Of a stretch of 64,000 bases of DNA, positions 1 through 9,878 are shown piece by piece (position 1 is the first letter of the stretch; every line of letters begins with the position of its first letter). The position numbers and the translations under genes are program-made. The stretch lies in the NCBI GenBank assembly GCA_963751615.1, contig CAVVVG010000005.1, positions 372,001 to 436,000 on the forward strand, given 5' to 3'. The notes under the pieces were generated by a model, which was given only the letters and a program-made list of their open reading frames with translations, was not told the DNA's origin and did no database searches. This DNA comes from Palsa-892 sp963751615 (GTDB taxonomy: Bacteria > Pseudomonadota > Alphaproteobacteria > Rhizobiales > Xanthobacteraceae).

Positions 1-147
1 AGGCGCACGGGCATGTGCGCGCGACGGATTGGCAATTTATCAGCCGCGAGTTAGGTTGACAGAAATCAATGCAATTGCCGCAGAAAGTAAGATGCTTTCA
101 GCTGGCCATTGAATCATAAAAACATAAAAGAAATAGGGAGGCCGAAC

Positions 148-381
148 ATGGCATCAATCGCATCTATTCCAAGTTTCGATGGTAAAGTAAAATGTGTTCG
201 GTGTGGAGAGGAGCAGATTGCTCCCACGCGGACAGATTACGTCAGTCCAGAAGAAGTCAACAATCTTTGGTGCTGCTCGAATTGTGGCTATGTATTTGAA
301 ACGTTGGACCATCTTAATGCAGAAGGGGCATTGCCAATTGAACTTGTCGAAGCTTTTTTGCCAAATTTATTAGTTGCGTGA
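148..381 (+). CDS. Small zinc-ribbon-like protein, function unknown
   Basis: A 77-residue protein with two CxxC pairs, CVRC near residue 17 and CSNC near residue 44, spaced as in a zinc ribbon. The first pair is followed by GEE and the second by GYVF, which suggests a small treble-clef or rubredoxin-like knuckle. I chose the ATG at 148 because an AGGGAGG ribosome binding site lies just upstream; the longer in-frame start at 109 has none. There are no membrane segments or signal peptide, so it is probably cytoplasmic. It lies 69 bases upstream of the phasin gene on the same strand and may be co-transcribed. Zinc binding is inferred from the cysteine spacing; I do not recognise the family and assign no function. 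Confidence 0.6.
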   Translation: MASIASIPSFDGKVKCVRCGEEQIAPTRTDYVSPEEVNNLWCCSNCGYVFETLDHLNAEGALPIELVEAFLPNLLVA

Positions 382-450
382 GGACTCGACGATCTAAATG
401 ATGATGCTGCACTGCAGTCCTAAATATGCGTCAACAGAAGGAAGAGTAAA

Positions 451-792
451 ATGTCCCCAGATCCTGTCGTTCAAACCAAAGAGACCTTTGAAAAGATGAG
501 TGCTATCGCTACAGACACTTTCACCCATTTAATGAAGGATGCCACTTCGGCGCCCCTTCAAGCGGCCCGCGAATATAATAGTAAGCTTTTGGAGTTTGCC
601 CTCATCAACAGCAATGCGGCGTTCGACTATGCTCAGAAACTATCGAGCGTAAAATCGCCGACAGAATTCATTGAACTGATGACCAATCAAGTGCGTAAGC
701 AGTTGGAGATTCTGACTGACCAAACGAAAGAGCTTTCGGCGGTGGCTGGAAAGACCATGCCAAAAAGTGGAGATTTGAAGGGATTCAGCTGA
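451..792 (+). CDS. Phasin family protein
   Basis: A 113-residue, helix-rich protein with no cysteine or signal peptide, resembling the short phasins of rhizobia (Phasin_2 type). The sequence has the amphipathic pattern expected of proteins that coat polyhydroxybutyrate granules: an opening helix around TKETFEKMSAIATDT, a central stretch with NSNAAFDYAQKLSSVKSP, and a closing helix around FIELMTNQVRKQLEILTDQ. The phrase 'SVKSPTEFIEL' is typical of phasins. A GAAGGAAGAG ribosome binding site precedes the ATG. The likely role is granule surface structuring in the cytoplasm. No polymer synthase or depolymerase is nearby, so the role rests on sequence character only. Confidence 0.8.
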   Translation: MSPDPVVQTKETFEKMSAIATDTFTHLMKDATSAPLQAAREYNSKLLEFALINSNAAFDYAQKLSSVKSPTEFIELMTNQVRKQLEILTDQTKELSAVAGKTMPKSGDLKGFS

Positions 793-928
793 TCTGAACT
801 CTCCAAACCTGCGAGTAACCGGTCTCTGCTTGGCGATCGTCGAAGATTGCTGGTCGCCGACCAGAATTTTGCTCCCGGTTTATTATCCAAGTATTCGAGC
901 GATCCTGCGCAACAAGATTATGACCGCC

Positions 929-1405
929 TCACGGCAGAGCGCCATGGGCACCTAGCACACCAGCTGCAATCGCAACGCCTGAGACCGTAAGCGCCACCGC
1001 GTGCAGCCGGATCGCCAGTGCGAAGGCACGCTCCTTGTCACGCAGAGCGTAACTATGAAAGAGACGGTGAACAAAAAGTGGCTCCAGCACGAACACCATC
1101 AGCGCGAACACCGCCCAGACCGCGACCATCAGTACGAGCCACCAGAACGCCGGATCGAGCAACCGCGCCCAGGCCTGAAGTTTATCCAGCATGTAAAACC
1201 CCGACAGGCCAGCGAGCAAAATCGAGGCGCGCGCCTGTGCCGCGAAGCGGCCCTCAAACGTTTCGAAGACTGTGAGTGCCGCACGCGCGTCGGCCTGGGC
1301 TCGGGCGCGCGGCAGCACGATGGTGGTTACCATCGCCACGCCGCCGATCCAATGCACCAACGCCAATACATGCACCGCGCGGGCAAGCGAGAAATCGTCG
1401 ATCAT
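929..1405 (-). CDS. Small integral membrane protein (CopD/DUF2269-like)
   Basis: A 158-residue protein with about four membrane segments: residues 8-30 (HVLALVHWIGGVAMVTTIV), 60-78, 85-110 and 130-152. The HWIGG motif in the first segment and the overall four-helix plan resemble CopD-like and DUF2269-like inner-membrane proteins. I chose the ATG at 1405, where the polypeptide opens MIDDFSLARAVHV; the longer reading frame to 1516 adds a charged, unlikely leader. The gene is convergent with the phasin region and followed upstream by a tRNA-derived repeat. Membrane location is seen in the sequence; copper or other ligand handling is only a family guess. Confidence 0.6.
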   Translation of the reverse strand: MIDDFSLARAVHVLALVHWIGGVAMVTTIVLPRARAQADARAALTVFETFEGRFAAQARASILLAGLSGFYMLDKLQAWARLLDPAFWWLVLMVAVWAVFALMVFVLEPLFVHRLFHSYALRDKERAFALAIRLHAVALTVSGVAIAAGVLGAHGALP

Positions 1406-1599
1406 AGGTCGGGGAATGGGTCCGCCACACGGCGACTCCAAAGTCCCATCGCGAATTCGTAGCCATCTCCAACGGACACCACGAATGTGGAAGAACTTGC
1501 CACGTCGCCACTCCAAAGATTACGTTACCATTAAAACCATACAGGAGAGTGCGTCGTCCGCAAATCCGCGCATAATATTCATCACTGCCATCGGTATAG

Positions 1600-1740
1600 T
1601 CGAAATGAGCCGCTGACTTTTTGTCGAATGACAAATTGCGGTGGAGCTAATTCATTGAGATATTGATGGGCGCACAAGGATTCGAACCTTGAACTACTGA
1701 TTAAGAGACTAGTGCTTAATCAATAATATCAAACAGTTTG
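1600..1740 (-). repeat. tRNA-Lys 3'-half copy A with flank (type I att-like repeat)
   Basis: Positions 1664-1707, read on the minus strand, match the 3' half of tRNA-Lys(CTT): anticodon-loop CTCTTAA, T-loop TTCGAAT and acceptor GCGCCC. The T-stem reads CAAGG/CCTTG, and the CCA end is altered to TCA. Beyond the anticodon loop the sequence changes to the type I arm seen also at 9.6 and 40.3 kb (TGCTTAATCAATAATATCAAACAG). The opposite flank, GAGCCGCTGACTTTTTGTCGAA at 1605-1627 region, recurs beside copy D. The arm is cut short by the hairpin repeat at 1741. The intergenic stretch 1406-1946 holds only this and that repeat; I see no other gene in it. Confidence 0.75.
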
Positions 1741-1811
1741 ATGTCCGCTTTCCGGCAAGGCAGACATTATAATAAGAGAGTATTACGTCTGCTTTTGACC
1801 CAACTGAGACA
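1741..1811 (+). repeat. TGTCCGC hairpin repeat, two-unit copy
   Basis: Two degraded hairpin units: 1741-1767 (middle type, loop around TTCCGGC) and 1785-1811 (third type, with TTTTGACCCAA loop). It abuts the truncated tRNA-derived copy A, so the two repeats have recombined or inserted next to each other. Confidence 0.75.
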
Positions 1812-1946
1812 CGGCGCGCTTCCAACGTGATCGTAGTGCCGTTCGAGTGTGTCTTGCAGAAATATCAAAAAAACATGAATATCCATGCCATTTCGGGTGT
1901 CATCGCGGGCATACCGGTTTAGGGCGTCTCAATCAATGGGAGTATC

Positions 1947-2712
1947 ATGAAAAAGTTCTCGCTCACTGCGGCCGCCTCAATGCTAGGCATGGCGCCTGTC
2001 CTATCACCGATCGCTGGCGTGCAAGCTGCTGAAATCCAGGTCTTGGCGGGCGGCGCCATAACAGCGCCTTTGAAAGAACTCGCAACGCAATTCGAGAGTG
2101 CCTCAGGCCACAAGCTTGTGTTTCGCTTCGGCACCACGCCGGAACTGATCAAGCTGGCCACGAGCGGCAGGCCCGTTTGACCTCGGAATCGTCCCCGTCG
2201 ATGTGATGAACGATACCGCCGCTCAGGTCCGGTTCGCGTCCGGGCCGACAACCAACATTGCTCGCGTCGGGCTCGGCGTCGCAGTTCGCTCGGGTGCTCA
2301 CAAGCCCGATATCAGCACGCCCGATGCGCTGAAGCAGACGCTGCTCAAAGCGCAATCCATCGCCACCATACCGGCAAGCGCGACTGGCACCCAGGTTTTG
2401 CGGGTGTTCGAAACTCTTGGCATCAGCGAGGCGATGAAAGCCAAGACCAAAGTGCAGCCTACGCCGGCACAGATCGTTCAAGTGATTGCCAACGGCGAGG
2501 TCGAGCTTGGAGTCTTTCTTCTCCACGTGCTGACGGCGCCGGGTCTGGATGTGGTCGGCCCATTCCCCGCCGAACTGCAGCAGGAAGTAGTTTTCACGGC
2601 AGCGGTCGCTGCGAACGCCAAAGAAGCGGTAGCTGCCAAAGCGTTCATCACCTACCTGACGACTCCCGCCGCCACCGCGGTGATAAAGGCCAAAGGTATG
2701 AATCCAGGTTGA
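1947..2712 (+). pseudogene. Frameshifted molybdate-type periplasmic binding protein
   Basis: A ModA-like (SBP_bac_11) extracellular binding protein split by one frameshift. The first part (1947-2180) has a signal peptide ending near VQAAE and the opening IQVLAGGAITAPLKELATQF typical of the family. At about 2163-2170 the frame breaks within a GGCAGGCCCG stretch; in the next frame the protein continues with PFDLGIVPVDVMND and runs to 2712 with the family features GTQVLRVFETLGI and ELGVFLLHVL. One extra base explains the break. The remaining sequence is intact, so this is either a young pseudogene or a sequencing error. No permease or ATPase gene is next to it, which makes it an orphan binding protein in any case. 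The true ligand cannot be told. Confidence 0.75.
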
Positions 2713-2774
2713 GGCGAACGATGAACTCGCGCCGTTTCATCATGAGCAATACTTTCCACCCGCCTGCCCAGCAA

Positions 2775-2848
2775 ATGTCTGTTATTGAGGGTAAAGCGGA
2801 CATGATCATTAAAGAGTGTCACGTCCGTTCTTGACCCAATGCGGACAT
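2775..2848 (+). repeat. TGTCCGC hairpin repeat, two-unit copy
   Basis: Middle unit at 2775-2802 (arm 3' side AAAGCGGACATG) and third unit at 2822-2848 (CGTCCGTTCTTGACCCAATGCGGACAT in total pattern). It fills the gap between the broken binding protein and the broken kinase. A 20-base stretch at 2718-2742 reads, on the minus strand, as the start of an RREFI-type binding protein, a possible scrap of another gene. Confidence 0.8.
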
Positions 2849-2936
2849 CCATCGCTGCCAGACGACCTCTGGCTCCCCCTTTCAGTCTGCCCTTTTGACA
2901 CGCTACGATGCATTTTCCTGAGCCTTGGGGGAAGAA

Positions 2937-5900
2937 TTGAAACAGCGCGACAAAGCAGATCGGCAAAGCTGTTAAAGCGCGAAGCCGCAAGACGTTGACG
3001 CTGAAGCGCCGTAATCCGCCAAAGGTCATGCGCCGCCACAGTTCTTCCCATGCCGACCGGGAGACAAAGGTCGCGCGGCTCACACGCGAGTTGCACAAGG
3101 CGTTGGAGCAGCAGACGACAACCTCAGAGGTCTTAAAGCTCATCAGTCGCTCGACCTTCGACCTTCAGTCAGTGCTGGAAAGCTTGGTAGAGAAGGCGGT
3201 CCGTCTTTGCGGCGCAAACAGGGGCTTCATCTACAGGCAGGATGGGGATGTCTATCGCGTTGCGGCCAGTTATGGCCACTGCGTCTGAATTTATCGAACT
3301 CACAAAGCGAAATCCGATCCGTCAAGATCGAAGTTCGGCGACGGGGCGCGCGGTCTTGGAGCGTCGCGTCGTGCACATCCACGATATCCTCGCGGACCCC
3401 GACTATCGGTGGGCCGAAGATCACCGAGGAGAGGAGGAGATGCATCGAACCCTCCTCGCAGTCCCTATGCTCAGGGAGAACGCGATCATCGGCGTCATCG
3501 TGATTCGGCGAACCCGAAGTCCAGCCCTTCACCGAAAAGCAAATCGAGCTGGTAACGAATTTCGCCGATCAGGCGGTGATCGCGATCGAGAACGTGCGCT
3601 TATTCAACGAGGTGCAAGCGCGTACCAAGGAACTTACCGCGGCGCTGGAACATCAAACGGCTACCGCCGAAATCCTTAATGTGATTGGCCGGTCGCCGAC
3701 CAGTGCTGACCCAGTTTTCAAAGCTATCAACGAAAGTGCAGTACGGCTTTGCGGCGGCGTGTTCGCCAACGTTCGGCTCTTTGACGGACACGAACTCCAC
3801 GTTGCGGCGACTCACAACTTTACTCCTGAAGTCTTGGATCAGTTTCTTCAGAGCCATCCAAAACGCCCAGACCGAAGTGATCTTGCCGGCCGCGCTATCT
3901 TGACGGGCGTCACCGTTCACGTGCCCGATGCGTTGGCCGATCCGGAATACAACCACGGCATGGCGCTGGCGGGAGGATGGCGAGCCATCCTCTGTGTTCC
4001 TATGCTGCGCGATGGCAATCCGGTCGGCGTTATCGCAGTCGGAAAATCCGAGCCAATACCATTTTCAGATCGCCAGATTGAATTATTGAGCACCTTCGCC
4101 GATCAGGCAGTCATCGCCATCGAAAACGTGCGGCTTTTCGACGAGGTGCAAAAGCGCACCGAAGACCTCAGCGAATCGCTGAAGCAGCAGACGGCAACGT
4201 CTGACGTGCTCAAGGTCATCAGTCGCTCGACATTCGATTTGCAAACCGTGCTTGAAACCTTGGTCGAGTCAGCAGGCAGATTATGTCAAGCGGAAAATGT
4301 ACAAATCTGGCTACGTGATGGCGATGTCTACCGTTTAGCTGCGCACAACGGCTTCTCACTTGAATATCAAGAATACGCGAAACAACATCCGATCACGCCA
4401 GGTCGAGGCACGCTCGTAGCGCGAACGGCGCTGGAGGTAGCACCTGTTCATATACCCGACGTACTTGCTGATGCGGAATACAATTGGCATGAGGGTCAAA
4501 AACTCGCCGGATTTCGTGCGTTGCTCGGAGTCCCGTTGCTCCGAGAGGGAAATTGCATTGGCGTCATGGCTATGACAAGGGCAACGCCTCAGCCATTTAC
4601 GACAAAACAAGTCGAGTTGGTCTCCACCTTCGCCGACCAGGCGGTTATCGCGATCGAAAACGCGCGACTGTTTGACGAAGTGCAGGCCCGCACTCGCGAA
4701 CTTGCTCGTTCAGTTGAGGAGCTGCAGGCGCTCGGCGAGGTCAGCCAGGCGGTTAATTCGACACTCGATCTTGAAACGGTGCTCACCACCATAGTCAGCC
4801 GGGCGGTGCAGCTCTCACGCACCGATGCCGGCGCGATCTACGTGTTTGACATGAACCGAAAAGAGTTTTGCCTCCATGCTACCCATGGCATGAGCGAGAC
4901 CATGATAGCGGCGATCACTGATCAGCACATTGGTTTCGGGGACACGAATATTGGGGTGGCCACAGCGCAGCGCAAGCCGATCCAAGTCTCCGACATTCGA
5001 AACGAACCGGCCTCTCCGGTTAACGACATCATCCTGCGCGAGGGCTATCGCGGCATCCTGGTCATTCCACTGCTGCGCCCAGACCACATCGTCGGCGCGC
5101 TTGTGGTTCGGCGCAAGACACCGGGCGAGTTCCCGCAAGCCACCATCGATCTTTTGCAGACCTTTGCCGACCAATCGGCGGTCGCCATCCAGAATGCGCG
5201 CCTGTTTGAAAATGTAGAGACCCGCACGCGCGAATTAGCAAAGTCGTTGAAAGACCTGCAGACTGCGCAGGATCGCCTAGTGCAGACGGAGAAGCTCGCC
5301 TCGCTTGGTCAATTGACCGCCGGTATCGCGCACGAGATCAAGAACCCGCTTAATTTTGTCAATAATTTCTCTGCCATCTCTGTGGAACTCATCGACGAAT
5401 TGCGGGAAGCGCTCGGACGTTTGCAACTCGATAACAAGCTTCGCGCGGAGATCAATGAGATTTCGGATATGCTGCAGGGCAATCTCGACAAGGTCGTGCA
5501 ACACGGCAAGCGCGCCGACTCTATCGTCAAAAACATGCTGCTGCATTCGCGCCAGGGCTCCGGCGAGCACCGGGCCGTTGATATCAACGCCGTTGTCGAA
5601 GAGAGCCTCAATCTCGCCTATCACGGGGCACGGGCCGAAAAGCAGGGCTTCAATATCACGCTGCAAAGGTCCTTGGATCCGACCGCAGGCGAGGTCGATC
5701 TGTACCCGCAGGAAATTACGCGGGTACTACTTAATCTGATTTCGAACGGCTTTTACGCGGCGACGAAGCGCAAAGCAGAAGCGAGTGGGGGTAATTATGA
5801 GCCCACCCTTGCTGCCACGACCAAGAATCTCGGCGACTGTGTGGAGATCAGGATCCGCGACAACGGCATCGGCATTTCGCCCGAGGTAAAGGAAAGGATG

Positions 5901-6092
5901 TTCAATCCATTTTTTACGACGAAGCCCGTTGGCGAGGGAACCGGCCTTGGCCTTTCACTAAGTCACGACATCGTCGTCAAGCAACATGCCGGGTCCATTG
6001 AGGTCGATACGCAGCCCGGTGAGTTCACCGAATTTACGATTGTGCTCCCGCGCGCGGGGGCAACAATTGCCAAATCAGGAGAACGCCCCTGA
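2937..6092 (+). pseudogene. Multi-GAF sensor histidine kinase, first GAF frameshifted
   Basis: A cytoplasmic sensor kinase with four GAF domains, a dimerisation H-box and an ATPase domain. GAF1 (about 3120-3590) is interrupted near 3285 and near 3510; joining the three frames restores a normal domain. GAF2 (about 3690-4130), GAF3 (4210-4650) and GAF4 (4740-5190) lie in one open frame from 3576. The phosphorylated histidine is in IAHEIKNPLNFVNNFS (codon at 5331). N box NLISNGFYAA, G1 box DNGIGI and G2 box GEGTGLGLS follow. A third shift probably separates the likely TTG start at 2937, behind GGGGGAAG, from the body. A shorter three-GAF kinase could still be made from GTG 3576. The gene runs directly into two response-regulator genes. 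Frameshifts could be sequencing errors, but there are three of them. The signal sensed is unknown. Confidence 0.8.
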
Positions 6093-6478
6093 ATCTTCTC
6101 ATTCTCGTGGTCGATGATGAGCCTGATGTCGAGCTGCTGTTCCGCCAGCAGTTTCGTCATGACCTCCGCGCAGGCCGCTTTACGATGGAGTTTGCGCAAT
6201 CCGCCAGCACGGCGCTGCAACGCATCACCGATGCAGCCGACCAGTCTCTCATTCTGATCCTGTCCGACATCAACATGCCGGGAATGAGTGGCCTTGAGCT
6301 TCTACCCAAAGCAAAGGCCATGCGGCCGGATGTTCCGATTATCATGATCACGGCTTATGGCGATGCCGATACGAAGCGTAAGGCGCTGGAGAACGGCGCC
6401 GAGGCACTTCTAACCAAGCCGATTGATTTCGGGACGCTCCGCAGCGAAATAGATAGTCGGGTTGAACGCGCCGCATGA
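6089..6478 (+). CDS. Single-domain response regulator
   Basis: A receiver domain of about 129 residues with nothing attached. Acidic pocket VVDDEPD, phosphorylation site in LSDINMPGMSG, conserved Thr in MITAYG and Lys in LLTKPIDF are all present. A start at CTG 6089, overlapping the kinase stop codon as CTGA, gives a complete first beta strand (NLLILVVDDEP); the GTG at 6107 would remove it. I therefore favour the overlapping start, which implies translational coupling to the kinase. With no output domain it probably acts as a phosphate shuttle or binds a partner. Its stop codon overlaps the ATG of the receiver-cyclase gene (ATGA at 6475), so kinase, receiver and cyclase form one unit. The non-ATG start is inferred. 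Confidence 0.75.
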   Translation: MNLLILVVDDEPDVELLFRQQFRHDLRAGRFTMEFAQSASTALQRITDAADQSLILILSDINMPGMSGLELLPKAKAMRPDVPIIMITAYGDADTKRKALENGAEALLTKPIDFGTLRSEIDSRVERAA

Positions 6479-7726
6479 CCGCAGAGAATCCTGGTTGTCG
6501 ACGACGAGCCGGACCTGGAAGAGCTTATCCAGCAGAAATTCCGGCATCAGATTTGCGAAGGCGCCATCGGTTTTCTATTCGCACGCGATGGTGTCGAGGC
6601 TCTGTCGGTACTGGAGGCAAACCAGGACATCGATCTGGTGGTAACCGACATCAATATGCCGCGGATGGACGGGCTGTCGCTCCTCCAGAAGCTGCAGGAG
6701 AACGAAGAAAAGCTCTCAACAATCATCGTGTCGGCCTATGGCGATATGTCCAATATTCGCACCGCGATGAACCGTGGTGCGTTCGATTTCCTGACAAAAC
6801 CCATCGATTTTCTTGATCTCGAGACGACGATCGCCAAGACCATTCGGCATATCGAGGTCTTACGTGATGCACGGCGGCGGCAGGCGGAAGCCGAACGGGC
6901 ACATGCATCGCTCTCACGTTACTTCTCGCCCAATCTGGCTGAGCGGCTTGCCAGCGACGCGGACGCCATCGATCTCGGCGGACAACGTCGCGAGATCGCA
7001 ACGCTGTTCACCGACATTGCTAGCTTCACCGCCTTGGTGGAGACGCTCGAACCTGACGTGCTTGGACCACTTCTTAACGACTATCTCACCGGCATGACTG
7101 ATCTCGTGTTCGAGCACGATGGCACCGTAGCAAAGATCGTCGGTGATGCCTTGCACGTGTTGTTCGGAGCCCCTGGCGAACAGCCGGACCATGCCTCTCG
7201 CGCAGTAGCGTGTGCATTGGCTTTGGACGAATACGCACAATCATTCCGCGAGCGCTGGCAAAAAAAGGGGATCGCGCTGGGAGTCACACGTATCGGTGTT
7301 CATGCGGGACCGGCGATCGTCGGCAATTTCGGTGGCAGCCGTTTCTTTGACTACACAGCCTATGGCGATACGATCAACATCGCGGCGCGATTGGAAGCCG
7401 CTAACAAACAACTCGGCACCCGCATTTGCGTCAGCGCAATCCTCGCGGCAAAGGCAAAGGACTTCCGGGGTCGACCGGTGGGGGACCTTTTGCTGAGGGG
7501 CAGGTCAGAAGCCCTCCGCGCCTTCGAGCCTTTGCGGAAGGAACAGTACGATGAAGTTTCGACAAAGAGTTATCTAGAGGCATTTGCCAGACTGGAAGCC
7601 GGCGACCCCGGCGCAATCCCGGCATTCGCAGCGCATGTTGGTAAGCGTGCTGATGATCAACTTGCCAGCTTCCACCTCAAGCGGCTGTTGAATGGAGCAA
7701 CCGGCACACAGATTGCCATGGACTAA
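6475..7726 (+). CDS. Receiver domain-adenylate/guanylate cyclase (possible frameshift at start)
   Basis: A response regulator with a class III nucleotide cyclase as output. The receiver (VVDDEPDLEEL, VVTDINMPRMDG, FLTKPIDF) covers the first 125 residues, a short coiled linker (RRRQAEAERAHASLSRYFSPN) follows, then the cyclase domain with metal-binding TLFTDIASFT and the VGDALHVLFG segment, and GVHAGPAIVGNFG and TAYGDTINIAARLE. The reading frame is open from 6479. The ATG at 6475, overlapping the previous stop as ATGA, is one base out of frame with it, so either one base has been gained between 6478 and 6490 or translation starts at a non-standard codon such as CTG 6491. Product likely converts ATP to cAMP under control of the kinase upstream; ATP versus GTP preference is not certain. 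Confidence 0.8.
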
Positions 7727-7758
7727 GGGCGTGGCGCCGAGGTCACAGCTTCTGCTGA

Positions 7759-7786
7759 TTGTCCGCTTCTGGCACAATGCATACGT
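7759..7786 (+). repeat. TGTCCGC hairpin repeat, single degraded unit
   Basis: One first-type unit (TGTCCGCTTCTGGCACAATGC); the right arm is altered so the hairpin is weak. It lies just after the cyclase gene. Confidence 0.55.
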
Positions 7787-7896
7787 GGATGAGCTAATGA
7801 ATTGAATAAAAACATTACAGAAGCGCCAAAGATTTTTGGATTGCGGTGTTGAACCGAAGAATTAAAATTCAGTTGGATAGATTGAGGGAAAACTCG

Positions 7897-8121
7897 ATGA
7901 GAACACTCACGTTCCTAGGCATACTTTATGCAGCGCTCGTTGCGGCACAAACGATAGTTTCGGCGGAAGATAATTTAGAACAGTTTTGCATGGAGTCAGC
8001 AGATGGCGGCGGCGGTACCAGTGTCAGGTGCACATATGAAACGATGGCACAGTGCATCGCTTCAAAAACAAGCCCCGCCGATCAATGCTTTGCAAATCCA
8101 CGATTGAGCAATCGGCGCTAG
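7897..8121 (+). CDS. DUF3551-like small secreted protein
   Basis: A 74-residue exported protein. The start at ATG 7897 gives a clean signal peptide (MRTLTFLGILYAALVAAQ with cleavage around VSAED), and a GAGGGAAAA stretch lies upstream; the longer frame from 7846 only adds a charged leader. The mature part has a DUF3551-like pattern: FCM.S, a glycine run GGGGTS, RCTYETMAQCIAS and a final CF. DUF3551 proteins are abundant in Bradyrhizobium relatives and have no known function. Four cysteines could make two disulfides in the periplasm. Assignment to the family is by eye from cysteine spacing. Confidence 0.7.
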   Translation: MRTLTFLGILYAALVAAQTIVSAEDNLEQFCMESADGGGGTSVRCTYETMAQCIASKTSPADQCFANPRLSNRR

Positions 8122-8246
8122 AATAACTTTAATTGGCGAGCAACACTCCCCGATGTCCGCGCCCTGCCCGCCTTTCGCCTGAAAGCAAACATTCAAAAGC
8201 GGGGCAAAAATTTTAAAAACGATCCGGTCGACGCCCTTGTGCATGT

Positions 8247-8978
8247 TTAATTGCGCGACCGGGTAAAGGGTACGAATTGTACGGGGCCGATAAGGCGCGT
8301 CTTGGTCTTTTCCTGTGTAATCCGTTCGACGACGGTGAGTTGTTGGACGCCACCGGCGGATCCCACGGGCATGATAAGTCGCCCCCCAACTTTTAGCTGC
8401 TCGACCAGCGGTAGCGGCACTTGCCCGAGTGCGGCTGTTACGATTATTGCGTCAAAGGGACCGCATTCGGGCCAACCTTCATAACCGTCACCGATCCTGA
8501 CGCTCACATTTTCATAACCAAGATCCTTGAGCCGTTTCGCGGCCGCCTCGCCGAGCGGACGAACAATCTCAATGGTGCACACCTTATGGACCAACTGCGC
8601 CAGTACGGCTGACTGGTAGCCAGACCCCGTCCCGACCTCCAAGGCGGTATCGTCGGGCCCGATCTTGGCCAGATGAGTTATCAGAGCGACGATAAATGGT
8701 TGCGATATCGTTTGGTCATGTCCAATGCTAACCGGCCTGTCGCTGTATGCGAGAGAACGAAAATGCTCAGGGACAAAGAGATGGCGCTTGGTTCGCGCCA
8801 TAACGTCCAGAATATTCTCCGCTATGCCTTCCACCCCTAAAAGGCGATCATCAGCTTTCGCGTAAGCGCGGATGGTTTCTATCATCGCGGCGCGTTCGCG
8901 AACGTAGTCTGCTTCTTCTGCCGTCGCTTGATGCGCGAAGGCGAAGAAAAAAACCACCAGTAGGGCCAGCTTTCTCAT
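8247..8978 (-). CDS. pcm: Exported protein-L-isoaspartate O-methyltransferase
   Basis: A 243-residue PCMT-family enzyme that transfers a methyl group from SAM to isoaspartyl residues in damaged proteins, the first repair step. The SAM-binding motif I is ALEVGTGSGYQSAVLAQL, followed by the acidic loop CTIEIV and the late motif GGRLIMPVG. The family signature around DRPVSIGHDQTISQP is present. Unlike the usual cytoplasmic Pcm, the protein begins with a signal peptide (MRKLALLVVFFFAFAHQATAE), so it is predicted to act in the periplasm; similar exported versions exist in rhizobia. SAM supply there is not explained. It stands alone between a DUF3551 gene and a short orphan. The 5' neighbour region 8979-9196 shows nothing clear. 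Confidence 0.85.
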   Translation of the reverse strand: MRKLALLVVFFFAFAHQATAEEADYVRERAAMIETIRAYAKADDRLLGVEGIAENILDVMARTKRHLFVPEHFRSLAYSDRPVSIGHDQTISQPFIVALITHLAKIGPDDTALEVGTGSGYQSAVLAQLVHKVCTIEIVRPLGEAAAKRLKDLGYENVSVRIGDGYEGWPECGPFDAIIVTAALGQVPLPLVEQLKVGGRLIMPVGSAGGVQQLTVVERITQEKTKTRLIGPVQFVPFTRSRN

Positions 8979-9196
8979 TTTGTGATGGGCGCGATTGCGA
9001 CCCTCGTTACGATTTTAGCAGATGACGAATGTAAGCTCCACACAACGCCCAGTTGGCAGCGGTCCAATAAATCAAATGAATGTCCGGAAAGCGTCAAATG
9101 CGAAAAGCTCGCAGTGAACAACTGTTTTCCGCTCTTCTCCCTCTTCCGCCGCGATGCATGCCCACGTCAAGACCCTTGCAACCGCGTCAGGCTGGC

Positions 9197-9433
9197 TTAA
9201 TGACGACGGGGATCAGATTGGGGTGTAGCATCTTCACCTTTCTGTAAAACGAACTCACCCAGATTTGCGATGACATCAGCTATTAGCATCCCTCGATCGA
9301 CAGGCGGTGCAAGTACAATTAAATCAGCAAGTACCTCCGTTACTTTTGCAGTAATCTCCTGCAGATTAGATTCCGCGCTTTGTAAACAACTCTCAAGCAA
9401 ATCGTGAATATCGCAGTGAATACAGTCAGACAT
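9197..9433 (-). CDS. Small hypothetical protein with CIHC motif
   Basis: A 78-residue acidic, mostly helical protein beginning MSDCIHCDIHDLLESC. The three clustered cysteines plus histidines near the start could bind a metal, but no partner motif follows. The middle part (SNLQEITAKVTEVLADLIV) is helical and the end is a polar tail. An AGGAAAA sequence seven bases before the ATG supports the start. There is no signal peptide or membrane segment. I do not recognise the family. It is flanked by the pcm promoter side and by tRNA-derived repeat B, so it sits at the edge of a possible inserted segment. Confidence 0.45.
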   Translation of the reverse strand: MSDCIHCDIHDLLESCLQSAESNLQEITAKVTEVLADLIVLAPPVDRGMLIADVIANLGEFVLQKGEDATPQSDPRRH

Positions 9434-9560
9434 TTAATTTTCCTCGGAGATTTATTCTAAGCATCGGTTGGAGCGCAGGGAAAGCGAACAAAAACTGTAA
9501 AATGGCTATAAAACGGCCAACGCTTCGTTCGCTAATCTCAGTGTAAGTGTTTCAAAATAT

Positions 9561-9790
9561 TGGTGGGCGCACAAGGATTTGAACCTTGGACCTATTGATT
9601 AAGAGCCTAATGCTCAATCAATTATATCAAACAGTTAGGTGTAAAGATCGCGTTTGAGAGCATTACAGATCAATCCGATACGAGCTAATCGTAAAATAAC
9701 CGACTTTAGCGCCCATAATTCGGAATTATTTTTTCGTCGGTTAGCCGCCGCTTGGCATAACGGATTTTTACAGGCCAAAATCGAAATCAT
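9561..9790 (-). repeat. tRNA-Lys 3'-half copy B with type I arm
   Basis: Positions 9561-9605 match the 3' half of tRNA-Lys(CTT) including the CCA end, stopping in the anticodon loop. The T-stem is CAAGG/CCTTG, unlike GTAGG/CCTAC of the intact gene. The arm from 9606 to about 9786 (TGCTCAATCAATTATATCAAACAGTTAGG and on, GAGCATTACAGATCAAT, TTTTTCGTCGGTTAGCC) aligns with copy D at 40340-40520. The 444-base stretch between 9434 and 9878 holds only this repeat. Confidence 0.8.
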
Positions 9791-9878
9791 CGCCAGATAA
9801 GAATTTCGGTACACGCACAAGAATCTTGGATTGATACGTTCGATTCCCGACCGAGATTTTGTAAGGCTCAGTTGACGT

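Noticed and set aside
1001..1462. Long open frames opposite the membrane protein gene
   Set aside because: They are shadows of a GC-rich coding strand; amino acid content is rich in Arg and His without motifs.
2718..2742. Start of an ABC receptor gene on the minus strand
   Set aside because: Only about 20 bases match and no receptor sequence follows; at most a scrap.
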